Below, piece after piece: positions 27,149-36,374 of a stretch of DNA of 64,000 bases; position 1 is the stretch's first letter; each line of letters starts with the position of its first letter. Position numbers and translations under genes: made by a program. The notes below the pieces were generated by a model that saw only the letters and a list, made by a program, of their open reading frames with translations, searched no databases and was not told the DNA's origin. The DNA is from Flammeovirgaceae bacterium UBA6059. GTDB lineage: Bacteria > Bacteroidota > Bacteroidia > Cytophagales > Cyclobacteriaceae. The stretch covers positions 31,194-95,193 of the forward strand of contig DIYH01000007.1 in the NCBI GenBank assembly GCA_002435755.1. The letters run 5' to 3'.

Positions 27149-30100
27149 ATGAGTAGAGGTAAGATTTTTTGCCTTCCAATGGTGTTTGCCCTGTTGTTAG
27201 TTGCCTCCTGTAGCGATTCCAGTCAAGACTCAGACGGACCGTTGTTTCTCCTGAAAGACCCTTCTGTGACGGGTTTTGATTTTTTCAACAGAATCGAGAA
27301 TGGTAAGGAGATGAACATTTTCAAGTATCGGAATTTTTATAATGGAGGTGGAGTTGCCATCGGAGATATTAACAATGACGGTCTTCCTGACATTTACGTA
27401 ACGGCCAATATGGGCCCAAACAAATTGTTTCTCAACAAGGGAGATTTGAAGTTTGAAGATATTTCTAAAGAAGCTGGGGTTGAGGGGAGCAAGCCTTGGT
27501 CTACCGGTGTTGTAATGGTGGATCTAAATCAAGATGGCCTACTGGATATATATGTTAGCAATGCAGGAAACCTGGAAGGAGATAACCATGAAAATGATCT
27601 GTATATAAACAACGGAGATCTTACTTTTTCTGAAAAGGCCAAAGACTTTAATCTGGCGAAATCCGGATTTACGACTCATGCTACCTTTTTCGACTATGAC
27701 AAAGATGGTGATCTCGATGCTTACATACTCAACAACAGTAACATTCCCATTTCAACGCTAGCATTTGCGAATCAGAGGGAAGTAAGAGCGGAGCATTGGG
27801 ATATTTCGTCATCATTTAGAGGGGTCGGTGACCTACTACTAAGAAATGACGATGGATATTTCACAGACGTTTCTGAGGAGTCTGGCATATACGGGAGCTT
27901 GATCGGTTTTGGACTGGGTGTCTTTGTTACTGATATCAACATGGATCTTTATCCCGATATCTATGTTAGCAATGATTTTTATGAGAGAGACTATCTGTAT
28001 ATCAATAATCAGGACGGTACTTTCACAGAGGACATTAAAAATTGGGCTTCCCACTTATGCTTATCAGCAATGGGAGTTGATATGGGTGATATAAACAATG
28101 ATGGACTCAATGATATCTTTATTACGGATATGCTGCCAGAAGCCAACGAGCGTACCAAGAGTGTCATGGAGTTTGATGACCAAAACATTTTTGAACTCAA
28201 GCAGAGCAGAGACTTTCATCAGCAATACATTCAGAACACATTGCAGCTAAACAATGGAAATGGCACCTTTTCTGAAATTGCTTATTACAGCGGAGTAGGC
28301 AAGACGGACTGGAGCTGGGCGGGATTGTTTTTTGACATGGACAATGATGGATGGAAAGATATCTTTGTCACAAATGGTCTAAATCATGACCTTACTGACC
28401 TGGACTTTGTCTCCTTTTTTGCCGATGAGATCATTCAAAAAATGGTCTTGACCGGAGAGAAGGAAGAGGTGACTGAAATAATCAATAAAATGCCGGTCAC
28501 GAAGATTCCCAATTATGCTTTTAGAAATTTGGGAGATCTGAAATTTGAGAACATTACCGATGAGTGGGGTCTCGCATTGCCGAGTTTTTCAAATGGCTGT
28601 GCGTACGGAGACCTTGACAATGATGGAGACTTAGATTTGGTAGTGAATAATGTCAATATGCAGTCATTTTTGTATGAAAACAGATCTAATGAAATATCAG
28701 CTAACAATTATCTCAAATTTTCTCTGGAGGGATCTGAAAAAAATCGAAGTGGAATAGGGGCGGTTATCAAAGCATACTCAGAAGGTCAGGTATTTCTTGT
28801 AGAGATGATGCCCTCACGTGGTTTTCAATCATCCATGGATTTTGGGTTAGTAGTTGGCCTGGGAAAGATAGAAGAGATTGATTCTGTTCGAATCATATGG
28901 CCAGATGACAAGACGGAGTTACTGAGAAATGTATCAGCCAATCAGACGATTACCTTTGAGCATTCGGATAAACTGGAAATATATCAGTTGAAAGCTGATG
29001 AGGAGAAAGAGACCTTGCTCAAAGTTGTTGAGAATGATAAAACAGAGAGTCACAAGGAAAACCTGTTCAACGATTTTGATCACGAAGGGATGATTTCTTT
29101 GAGACTCTCGAGAGAAGGGCCTGCACTAGCAGCAGGCGATGTGGATGGTGATGGAAATGAAGATGTATTCATAGGTGGAGCAAAGAATCAGGGGGGTATG
29201 CTTTACAAGCATGTTGGTTCTGGGAAATTAGAACCCTCCAATCAGCAAGTTTTTGATAGAGATAATAGGTACGAGGATACTGCTGCTAGTTTTTTTGATT
29301 GCGATGGAGATGGTGACCTGGATCTGCTAGTTGGTTCTGGGGGGAACGAGAAGCTAGATGCAAATAAGTATTACCCGAGGCTATATCTAAATGATGGCGC
29401 TGGTAACTTTTCCAGTTCTGAGCAGGATGTGCCATTTGAGGAAACAAACATTTCTGTGATAGCACCATATGATTTTGATAGTGATGGAGATATAGACGTT
29501 TTTATCGGCTCAAGAAGTGTGCCGTCAGTATATGGAATTAACCCAAAGCACAAACTTCTCATTAACGATGGAACTGGAGTGTTTTCCGATGGTACGGAAC
29601 GCTATGCGTATGGAATCAATAATGCAGGAATGATCACTGATGCTGTATGGGTGGATGTAGATGGAGATGATATTAAAGACCTCATCACCGTATCTGATTG
29701 GGGTCATCCCATGATTTTTAAAAATGATACCAGAGGTCTCTCTAAAGTACCTTCTTCACTGGACAGTTTGAATGGATGGTGGAATACTGTTCAATATGCT
29801 GACTTGGATGGTGATGGAGATTTTGACTTGATTTTAGGCAATAATGGAAGCAATATTCCATTTAAAGCATCTGTGGGTAATCCAGCCAGACTTTGGGTGA
29901 ATGATTTTGATGATAACGGTACTATCGAACAGATCATCACAGTAAACGAGAACGGTGGAGACTATCCTGTCCACGCGAAAAGTGAGATAACAATGCAAAT
30001 GACCTCTTTAAAGAAAAGGAATCTTAAAGCCTCTGATTATGCGAGCAGGACAGTCCATGAGCTTTTTAGTCCGGATATAATTGAAGGGTCTATAATGAAG

Positions 30101-30481
30101 TCCGTCAATACAATGGAAAGTGTGATTGCCATCAACAACGGTCAGGGAGAGTTTATTGTTAAGGTCTTGCCTACCCGAGTACAGCTATCATGTGTTTGTG
30201 GTATTGTTTGTAGAGATATCAATGATGATGGCAAGCTTGATATAATTGCCGGAGGTAACAACTTTGGTTTTAAACCTCAGTTTTCAAGGTTGGATGCTAG
30301 TTATGGACATGTACTGTTAAACAACGGAGAGTTGGATTTCGAATGGAAAAGTTACGATGAGAGTGGTTTTTTCGTGCGTGAGGAAATGAAAGATCTACTT
30401 CCCTTCAAAGATCGCGCGGGTAACGAATACTTAGTCGCAGCGATCAACAATGAAGCGCCAAAAATCTTTAGTATCAACTAA
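27149..30481 (+). CDS. CRTAC1-like lipoprotein with VCBS repeats and ASPIC/UnbV domain (copy 1)
   Basis: An 1110-residue lipoprotein (lipobox VASC, Cys21). The first half is a VCBS/FG-GAP propeller with many calcium loops (DINNDGLPDIYV, DLNQDGLLDIYV, DYDKDGDLDAYI, DMDNDGWKDIFV, DLDNDGDLDLVV). An ASPIC/UnbV domain follows (about residues 525-605: SGIGAVIKAY, PSRGFQSS, VRIIWPD). A second propeller follows (DVDGDGNEDVFI, DCDGDGDLDLLV, DFDSDGDIDVFI). The double-propeller layout is repeated in the next gene. Such proteins are common next to SusCD in marine Bacteroidota, and their function is not known. The gap to the next gene is 14 bp. Confidence 0.88.
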   Translation: MSRGKIFCLPMVFALLLVASCSDSSQDSDGPLFLLKDPSVTGFDFFNRIENGKEMNIFKYRNFYNGGGVAIGDINNDGLPDIYVTANMGPNKLFLNKGDLKFEDISKEAGVEGSKPWSTGVVMVDLNQDGLLDIYVSNAGNLEGDNHENDLYINNGDLTFSEKAKDFNLAKSGFTTHATFFDYDKDGDLDAYILNNSNIPISTLAFANQREVRAEHWDISSSFRGVGDLLLRNDDGYFTDVSEESGIYGSLIGFGLGVFVTDINMDLYPDIYVSNDFYERDYLYINNQDGTFTEDIKNWASHLCLSAMGVDMGDINNDGLNDIFITDMLPEANERTKSVMEFDDQNIFELKQSRDFHQQYIQNTLQLNNGNGTFSEIAYYSGVGKTDWSWAGLFFDMDNDGWKDIFVTNGLNHDLTDLDFVSFFADEIIQKMVLTGEKEEVTEIINKMPVTKIPNYAFRNLGDLKFENITDEWGLALPSFSNGCAYGDLDNDGDLDLVVNNVNMQSFLYENRSNEISANNYLKFSLEGSEKNRSGIGAVIKAYSEGQVFLVEMMPSRGFQSSMDFGLVVGLGKIEEIDSVRIIWPDDKTELLRNVSANQTITFEHSDKLEIYQLKADEEKETLLKVVENDKTESHKENLFNDFDHEGMISLRLSREGPALAAGDVDGDGNEDVFIGGAKNQGGMLYKHVGSGKLEPSNQQVFDRDNRYEDTAASFFDCDGDGDLDLLVGSGGNEKLDANKYYPRLYLNDGAGNFSSSEQDVPFEETNISVIAPYDFDSDGDIDVFIGSRSVPSVYGINPKHKLLINDGTGVFSDGTERYAYGINNAGMITDAVWVDVDGDDIKDLITVSDWGHPMIFKNDTRGLSKVPSSLDSLNGWWNTVQYADLDGDGDFDLILGNNGSNIPFKASVGNPARLWVNDFDDNGTIEQIITVNENGGDYPVHAKSEITMQMTSLKKRNLKASDYASRTVHELFSPDIIEGSIMKSVNTMESVIAINNGQGEFIVKVLPTRVQLSCVCGIVCRDINDDGKLDIIAGGNNFGFKPQFSRLDASYGHVLLNNGELDFEWKSYDESGFFVREEMKDLLPFKDRAGNEYLVAAINNEAPKIFSIN

Positions 30482-30495
30482 GGATCACATGCGAT

Positions 30496-33400
30496 ATGAA
30501 TAGGACCCTACTTTTTAGCGCGCTGGCTATCCTTGCATTTTCATGCAGTCAAAAAGAGACTTGGTTTCAGATGATGAACGCTTCCGAATCGGGAATAGAC
30601 TTTGAGAATAGCTTAACGGAAAGCGACGATTTCAATATACTTGATTACCTATATTTCTACAATGGTGGTGGAGTAAGTATTGGAGATATAAACAACGATG
30701 GACTGGCAGATATCTTCTTGTCTGGCAATCAGGTGTCAAATAAGTTGTATTTAAATGAAGGAAACCTAAAGTTCAGGGATATCACAGAATCTGCTGGGGT
30801 ATCTGGCAAGAGTAACTGGCATACAGGTTCTTCTATGGCCGATGTTAACAGTGACGGGTACCTCGATATCTATGTATGTACTGTAGTTGGGCTTAAAGGC
30901 CTTAGAGGGTACAACGAGTTGTACATCAACAATGGTGATAACACTTTTACAGAAGCTGCTCAGGAGTACGGTTTGGACTTTGAGGTATTTGGCTCTTCCG
31001 CAGCATTTTTTGACTTTGACCTGGATGGGGATTTGGATTTATACCTCCTAAATCATGCGGTCCATACACAAGAATCATTCGGTCATGCTGATGTTAGAGA
31101 AAAGCGCGACGATCAAACCGGAGATCGATTGTTAAGAAATGATAACGGAAGATTTGTAGATATAAGTGAGGAGGCTGGTATCTATGGTGGAGCAAATGGC
31201 TATGGTTTGGGCGTTTCAATACTGGATTTCAATCATGACAGATATCCGGACATCTATATATCGAACGACTTCCATGAGGATGACTATTTCTATGAAAACA
31301 ACGGTGACGGCACTTTTACCGAGAGTATAAAAAAGTATTTTTCTCATACTTCACGTTTCTCAATGGGTGTAGATGCAGCGGATATTAACCATGATGGATG
31401 GTCCGATATACTTACTTTGGACATGCTACCAGATAAAGAAGAGGTCTTAAAGAGATCTGCAGGAGATGAAGACTATGATATACAGCGTCTCAAGGTTGAG
31501 AGATTCGGATATCACTATCAGTATTCGAGGAACATGTTGCAGGTCAACCAGGGAGATTTTTTTAACGAAGTAGCTCTTTTAAGTGGTGTTGCCGCCACTG
31601 ATTGGTCCTGGAGTGTGTTGATAGAAGACTTTGACAATGATTCCCATCAAGATGTTTTTATTTCTAATGGAATACCGAGAAGGCCGAATGACCTGGACTA
31701 CATAAAGTTTGTTTCAAGTGATCAGATAAAGAATAAGATAAACTCGACTAAACTGGTAGATCAGCAGGCGTTGGCAATGATGCCATCCGGTCAAGCTAGA
31801 AATTTTCTCTTCAAAGGTTCTGGAGATTACGTTTTTGAAGATCGTTCGAATCAGATAACACCATATGACCCCACATTTTCCAATGCGATGGCTACCGGGG
31901 ATTTGGATAACGATGGAGATCTGGACTTAGTAGTTAACAATATCAATTCAGCGGCAAGTGTATACGTTAATCAGACCGGAGGCCACCATTTGAGAGTTCG
32001 ATTAAATGGGGAAGCTGAAAATACATACGGAATAGGCTCAAAAGTTTTTGTTTACTGTGATGGTAAAACGCAGTACAAAGAGTTGTTCACCTCTCGCGGA
32101 TTCCAAGGTTCATCTGAACCTATTTTACATTTTGGCTTAGATCAGGCTACCGAAGTAGACTCAGTACGTATTGTTTGGCCTAATGGATATTCGAAGTTAA
32201 TAACGGGTGTTCCTGCAGAGCAATTACTTGTAGTAGATACCAGTGGATGGAAGCCTCTTCCATATCAAAAAAAGAAAACTGAAGGATACTTTGAGAAAGT
32301 ACCTGACAACCTCGGATTGGACTTTGTTCATGAGGAGGATAGCTACATCGATTTTCATCGCCAGAACCTGATGCCATACATGCTATCTAATAGAGGTCCG
32401 GCTACAGTTGTAGCTGACTTCAATGGTGATGATCTTGAGGATGTTTTTTTTGCAGGGGCAAAATTCAGCCCGACGGCTATTTTTGAACAACAGGGCTCAG
32501 GTTTTGTCCAGTTTCCATTACGGATGAGCATGGAAGACTCTGTAGACGAAGCAATTGATGGCGTAGCAGCAGATTTTAGTAATAATGGTGAAATTGATTT
32601 GTTAGTGGTCAATGGAGGTGGCGACTTTTTCGGTGAATCAGATGCCTTAGTAAACAAGCTGTATCAACAAGGAGAAAATGGGTTTGAGCAAGTGTCGTTT
32701 CCAAAGACCTATGAAAACAGCTCTACCATAGCAATAAGTGATTTTGATCAGGATGGAGACGTTGATGTGTTCATTGGAAGTCAGTCGTTTACGGGAGATT
32801 TTGGAAATTTACCCGACTCGTATTTATACGAAAATGATGGAGGGGAATTCCGTTTGTCACAGACCTTTGAGCAACTGGGCATGGTCACCGGGGCTATCTG
32901 GTCTGATTTTGATGCGGACGGGTGGAACGACCTCATCATCGTGGGAGAATGGATGAAACCGAGGTTTTTCCGAAATGATGCTGGTACACTCAACGAAGTG
33001 AACCTGATGAACTCGGATATTTCAGGCCTATGGCAAATGATTATACAATTCGATGTAGATCAGGATGGGGATGGGGATTATGTGCTTGGCAATTGGGGAC
33101 TCAATTCAAAATTTGTAGCTGACACTGACCACCCACTAAAGATGTATTATGACGATTTTGACGATAATGGGAGCACCGAGACCATACTAGCAGCGGAAAA
33201 GGATGGCGAATACTATCCGCTGGAGACATTTGATGAATTGGCAAAACAGATGGTACACCTTAGAAAAAAGTACAATAGATATCAAGATTTTGCCGGTCAG
33301 ACCGTTGAACAGATCTTTGAAAAAACGTTGAGTGATAGTGAAGTACTGGAAGTGAATGAACTTAGGAGTGGTGTTCTTATCAACGACAATGGTTCGTTCA

Positions 33401-33714
33401 CTTTTGAACCATTTGATATAGAACAGCAATTTGCTCCGATTTTAGCGGGTTTATCAGCGGATTTCGATGCTGATGGTACTGATGAACTGCTTTTAGCTGG
33501 TAATTTTTTTGGTATCAAGCCTTTTATGGGGAGACTCGGTGCTTACCCGGGTGCGCTTCTGGACAATGGGAAATTCACTCCTGCCAATCAACTCGGACTA
33601 AACCTGGCGAACAGATCCGTTCGTCATTTGAACATTCTTGATCACAATGAGCATCGATATTTGCTGGTCACGGTGCACAATGACTCGTTGCAGATTTACA
33701 AGATCAATCGATGA
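30496..33714 (+). CDS. CRTAC1-like lipoprotein with VCBS repeats and ASPIC/UnbV domain (copy 2)
   Basis: A 1072-residue lipoprotein (lipobox LAFSC, Cys17) with the same architecture as its upstream neighbour. It has a first VCBS propeller (DINNDGLADIFL, DVNSDGYLDIYV, DFDLDGDLDLYL, DINHDGWSDILT, DLDNDGDLDLVV), an ASPIC/UnbV domain (YGIGSKVFVY, TSRGFQGSSEP, VRIVWPNG) and a second propeller (DFNGDDLEDVFF, DFDQDGDVDVFI, DVDQDGDGDYVL). The two genes are probably an old tandem duplication that has diverged. The stop overlaps the start of the following gene by 4 bp (ATGA). Confidence 0.88.
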   Translation: MNRTLLFSALAILAFSCSQKETWFQMMNASESGIDFENSLTESDDFNILDYLYFYNGGGVSIGDINNDGLADIFLSGNQVSNKLYLNEGNLKFRDITESAGVSGKSNWHTGSSMADVNSDGYLDIYVCTVVGLKGLRGYNELYINNGDNTFTEAAQEYGLDFEVFGSSAAFFDFDLDGDLDLYLLNHAVHTQESFGHADVREKRDDQTGDRLLRNDNGRFVDISEEAGIYGGANGYGLGVSILDFNHDRYPDIYISNDFHEDDYFYENNGDGTFTESIKKYFSHTSRFSMGVDAADINHDGWSDILTLDMLPDKEEVLKRSAGDEDYDIQRLKVERFGYHYQYSRNMLQVNQGDFFNEVALLSGVAATDWSWSVLIEDFDNDSHQDVFISNGIPRRPNDLDYIKFVSSDQIKNKINSTKLVDQQALAMMPSGQARNFLFKGSGDYVFEDRSNQITPYDPTFSNAMATGDLDNDGDLDLVVNNINSAASVYVNQTGGHHLRVRLNGEAENTYGIGSKVFVYCDGKTQYKELFTSRGFQGSSEPILHFGLDQATEVDSVRIVWPNGYSKLITGVPAEQLLVVDTSGWKPLPYQKKKTEGYFEKVPDNLGLDFVHEEDSYIDFHRQNLMPYMLSNRGPATVVADFNGDDLEDVFFAGAKFSPTAIFEQQGSGFVQFPLRMSMEDSVDEAIDGVAADFSNNGEIDLLVVNGGGDFFGESDALVNKLYQQGENGFEQVSFPKTYENSSTIAISDFDQDGDVDVFIGSQSFTGDFGNLPDSYLYENDGGEFRLSQTFEQLGMVTGAIWSDFDADGWNDLIIVGEWMKPRFFRNDAGTLNEVNLMNSDISGLWQMIIQFDVDQDGDGDYVLGNWGLNSKFVADTDHPLKMYYDDFDDNGSTETILAAEKDGEYYPLETFDELAKQMVHLRKKYNRYQDFAGQTVEQIFEKTLSDSEVLEVNELRSGVLINDNGSFTFEPFDIEQQFAPILAGLSADFDADGTDELLLAGNFFGIKPFMGRLGAYPGALLDNGKFTPANQLGLNLANRSVRHLNILDHNEHRYLLVTVHNDSLQIYKINR

Positions 33715-34607
33715 AAAAAAGAATAGTTCTTATTTTCATTTCTACGCTGTTAGTAGCGTTGTTTTGGTATTTGTTTTTAATGGAGGGTGATGTGCGGGCA
33801 AGCTTCAAGCTAAATGCACTACCTGGAACTATTAATCAATTAGCCAAGGACTGGCACAAGGGTACGTCTGATGACAATTTTGAGCAATGGAATATAAACG
33901 AGTTCAGTCATACGATCACTGAGGCTGGCAACATGTATTCTTTCCAATGGAACGTAGTAGCATTAAGTGATTCTTCTTCTAAAATCATAGTTACAGTTAC
34001 ACAGCCGGGTAGCTCAATTAAGAATCGATTAGCAAGGCCGTTTTATGAAACTGACATTGAAAGAACGGCTTCTGAAAAACTCAAGGGTTTTTACAAAGAG
34101 GCACAAGAGCATCTCGGCAAGATTCGAGTCGAGGTGGTAGGCAGGGAAAAGTTGGATAGTGTGTTTTGTGTCTATGTTCCGGTAAGTACTACGCAGCGAG
34201 GAAAAGCACCAGGCATGATCCAGGAGTATCCATTGCTGAGCAATTTTATTATGAGCGAGCAACTCAAAGCCGTCGGCCCTCCGATGTTGGAGGTAGTTAA
34301 CTGGGACATGAAGAATGATTCACTCAATTTTAATTTTTGTTGGCCGATTCAGTTTGCTGATTCTTTACCTGTTAGGCGATATAACGAACTAAGATTCAAA
34401 TGGATCTCCGGGTTTAATGGGCTTAAGGCAACCTATTTTGGTAATTATAAGTACTCAGATCGCGCCTGGTATGCGCTCCAGTATTATGCCAAAGAGAACG
34501 GGATTGATATTGTTGACCGGCCGGTGGAAGTGTTTCTTAATAACCCTAACATCGAAGGTAATGAACGCCACTGGCAGGCCGACATCTACATACCGGTTGC
34601 ACCCTAG
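33711..34607 (+). CDS. Membrane-anchored protein with GyrI-like effector-binding domain
   Basis: A 298-residue protein with one N-terminal transmembrane segment (IVLIFISTLLVALFWYLFLM, residues about 4-23). It has a middle region resembling a polyketide-cyclase/SRPBCC-like fold, and a C-terminal GyrI-like small-molecule-binding domain. That domain is recognised by YEV-type strands: RPVEVFLNNPNI...HWQADIYIPV at the end. GyrI-like domains usually bind ligands in cytoplasmic regulators; this one is anchored and probably faces the periplasm. The ATGA overlap with the preceding lipoprotein gene indicates shared translation. A sensory or binding role for a small hydrophobic ligand is inference. Confidence 0.62.
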   Translation: MKKRIVLIFISTLLVALFWYLFLMEGDVRASFKLNALPGTINQLAKDWHKGTSDDNFEQWNINEFSHTITEAGNMYSFQWNVVALSDSSSKIIVTVTQPGSSIKNRLARPFYETDIERTASEKLKGFYKEAQEHLGKIRVEVVGREKLDSVFCVYVPVSTTQRGKAPGMIQEYPLLSNFIMSEQLKAVGPPMLEVVNWDMKNDSLNFNFCWPIQFADSLPVRRYNELRFKWISGFNGLKATYFGNYKYSDRAWYALQYYAKENGIDIVDRPVEVFLNNPNIEGNERHWQADIYIPVAP

Positions 34608-34677
34608 TTGCCATTTTAATGATAAATACTGCCTTGCCAAGACTTCAAAATGGTTTCCCATTCAAGCCGAATTCAAA

Positions 34678-34685
34678 TAACTTTG
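34678..34685 (+). promoter_or_regulatory. Candidate promoter -7 element for the haloperoxidase-like gene
   Basis: TAACTTTG matches TAnnTTTG. A partial -33 element TTTC (34654-34657) lies 20 bp upstream. The predicted transcript would start near 34691, giving a leader of about 10 bases before the ATG at 34701. If real, this gene has its own promoter within the locus. Confidence 0.45.
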
Positions 34686-34700
34686 TAATAAAGAAGCGAT

Positions 34701-36047
34701 ATGAGGAAGTTGATTATTTTTTTAGTGGCAATTATTGCGTTAAGCTGCTCGTCTGATAAGCAGTATCGCGAAAACATAGAGGAATTTAAGAAGGCTGAGC
34801 TTTTCAATACCTCAATGAAAAAGCTCTCTGATGTTATCGTTCACGATATCTTTTCTCCACCCGTAGCAAGTCGCATATATGCTTATCCAAGTATTGCGGC
34901 CTATGAAGCATTGATCCATGATTATCCTGATTATGTTTCCTTATCAGGACAGCTCACTGACTTTACTGCCCCTCCTAAGCCGGACCAAGGCGTAGAGTAC
35001 TCTTTTCCATTGTCCAGCTTTCACGCCTTTTATAAGGTAGGAAAAGCTTTAATTTTCTCAGAAGACAAAATGGATGCTTATCAAGAATCGTTTTATCAGG
35101 ATTTTCTGGACAAAGGTATGCCTCAGGATATTTTTGATAGGTCGATTGCCTATGGCGATCAGGTAGCGGAACACATACTTGATTGGGCAGATAAAGATAA
35201 TTATAAGCAGACCAGGACCTTTCCAAGGTATACAATATTGAAAGATGACTATGCTTGGAAGCCTACTCCACCAGACTATATGGATGGTATTGAGCCCCAC
35301 TGGAATAAGATCAGACCTTTTGTTATAGATTCAGCGACACAGTTCGTACCCGAACCTCCAACACCATTTGATATGGACGAAAAGAGCCAGTTTTACACCG
35401 AACTCATAGAGGTGTATGAGACAGGTAACGGCCTTGATGATGAGCAAAAAGAAATTGCCAGCTTTTGGGACTGTAATCCTTATGTTTCTCATCACAGGGG
35501 GCATGCGATGTTCGCGACAAAGAAAATCACTCCCGGAGGTCATTGGATTGGCATTACAGCTATTGCTTCGCGTAAAGCGGATCTTGACCTTATGCAAACA
35601 GTGGAGACCTATACCAGAGTCTCAATAGCGCTGGCAGACGCTTTCATTAGCTGTTGGGATGAGAAATGGCGTTCTATCCTGATCCGTCCCGAGACAGTGA
35701 TCAACGAATACCTCGACGAAGAGTGGGTGCCATTTTTACAAACCCCCCCTTTCCCTGAATACACCAGCGGGCACAGTGTCATCTCCACCGCTGCTGCTAT
35801 GACCTTAACGGACATACTCGGTGAAAGCTTTCAGTTTGCTGACACTACCGAGAATGAGTATGGCCTACCCACTCGTGAGTTTGACTCATTTTTGGAAGCG
35901 TCTCAGGAAGCCGCCATTAGTCGATTGTATGGAGGTATTCACTACATGCCCGCAATCACCAACGGTGTAGCCCAGGGCAAAGAAGTAGGCGCATTCGTCA
36001 TTGAAAACCTCGCTACCCAAAAACCTGCTGTCGCCAAAAATGACTAG
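34701..36047 (+). CDS. Vanadium-dependent haloperoxidase/PAP2-superfamily lipoprotein
   Basis: A 448-residue lipoprotein (lipobox IALSC, Cys16) of the vanadium chloroperoxidase-like PAP2 superfamily. All three phosphate/vanadate-binding motifs are present: K-x6-R-P in KWRSILIRPETVI (about residues 322-334), the SGHS motif (about 355-358) and R-x5-H in RLYGGIHY (about 407-414). The protein can therefore be a phosphatase or a vanadate peroxidase; sequence alone does not decide. Many marine Bacteroidota carry such genes beside CRTAC1-like proteins. It lies 93 bp after the GyrI-like gene, with a possible promoter of its own. Confidence 0.85.
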   Translation: MRKLIIFLVAIIALSCSSDKQYRENIEEFKKAELFNTSMKKLSDVIVHDIFSPPVASRIYAYPSIAAYEALIHDYPDYVSLSGQLTDFTAPPKPDQGVEYSFPLSSFHAFYKVGKALIFSEDKMDAYQESFYQDFLDKGMPQDIFDRSIAYGDQVAEHILDWADKDNYKQTRTFPRYTILKDDYAWKPTPPDYMDGIEPHWNKIRPFVIDSATQFVPEPPTPFDMDEKSQFYTELIEVYETGNGLDDEQKEIASFWDCNPYVSHHRGHAMFATKKITPGGHWIGITAIASRKADLDLMQTVETYTRVSIALADAFISCWDEKWRSILIRPETVINEYLDEEWVPFLQTPPFPEYTSGHSVISTAAAMTLTDILGESFQFADTTENEYGLPTREFDSFLEASQEAAISRLYGGIHYMPAITNGVAQGKEVGAFVIENLATQKPAVAKND

Positions 36048-36140
36048 CGACTTCAGATTAGGATTTCAATGAAGTTGTTGGGCTCTTCTACTCTTTGGAG
36101 GGTAGGGAGATGCCAAAACTGTGCGAAATACATTTTATCC

Positions 36141-36235
36141 AGATTGAGCGGGGTGGGAGGTGTGCAAAGGATAAAATGGATATGGAGTTTTGGTTATGGT
36201 TTTTGTCCCTTTTTGACTAACCAAAAAGGGAAGAG
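36141..36235 (+). repeat. Dispersed hairpin-bearing repeat, diverged copy
   Basis: This intergenic stretch shares GATTGAGCGGGGTG and a T-rich end with a hairpin (CCCTTTTTG at 36207-36215 and CCAAAAAGGG at 36221-36230) with the repeats at 49582-49686 and 59925-60044. A 76-codon reading frame crosses it, but its peptide does not match the frame shared by the other two copies. I therefore treat it as noncoding. Confidence 0.5.
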
Positions 36236-36374
36236 TATTAGCCAAGAACTCTTTGACGACTTTCTTGAGATGCCTCGCAGCGTTCAAGACAGAAAGTAAG
36301 ATGACTTGAATTTCTAAAAGTTGTAAGTCAAAATTGGAATAGTGCGAATATCAGATATTCTTTATTTTCACATC

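Noticed and set aside
36069..36299. 76-codon reading frame between the haloperoxidase-like and trehalase genes
   Set aside because: It crosses the diverged copy of the dispersed repeat, has no family resemblance, and its frame is not the one shared by the other copies.
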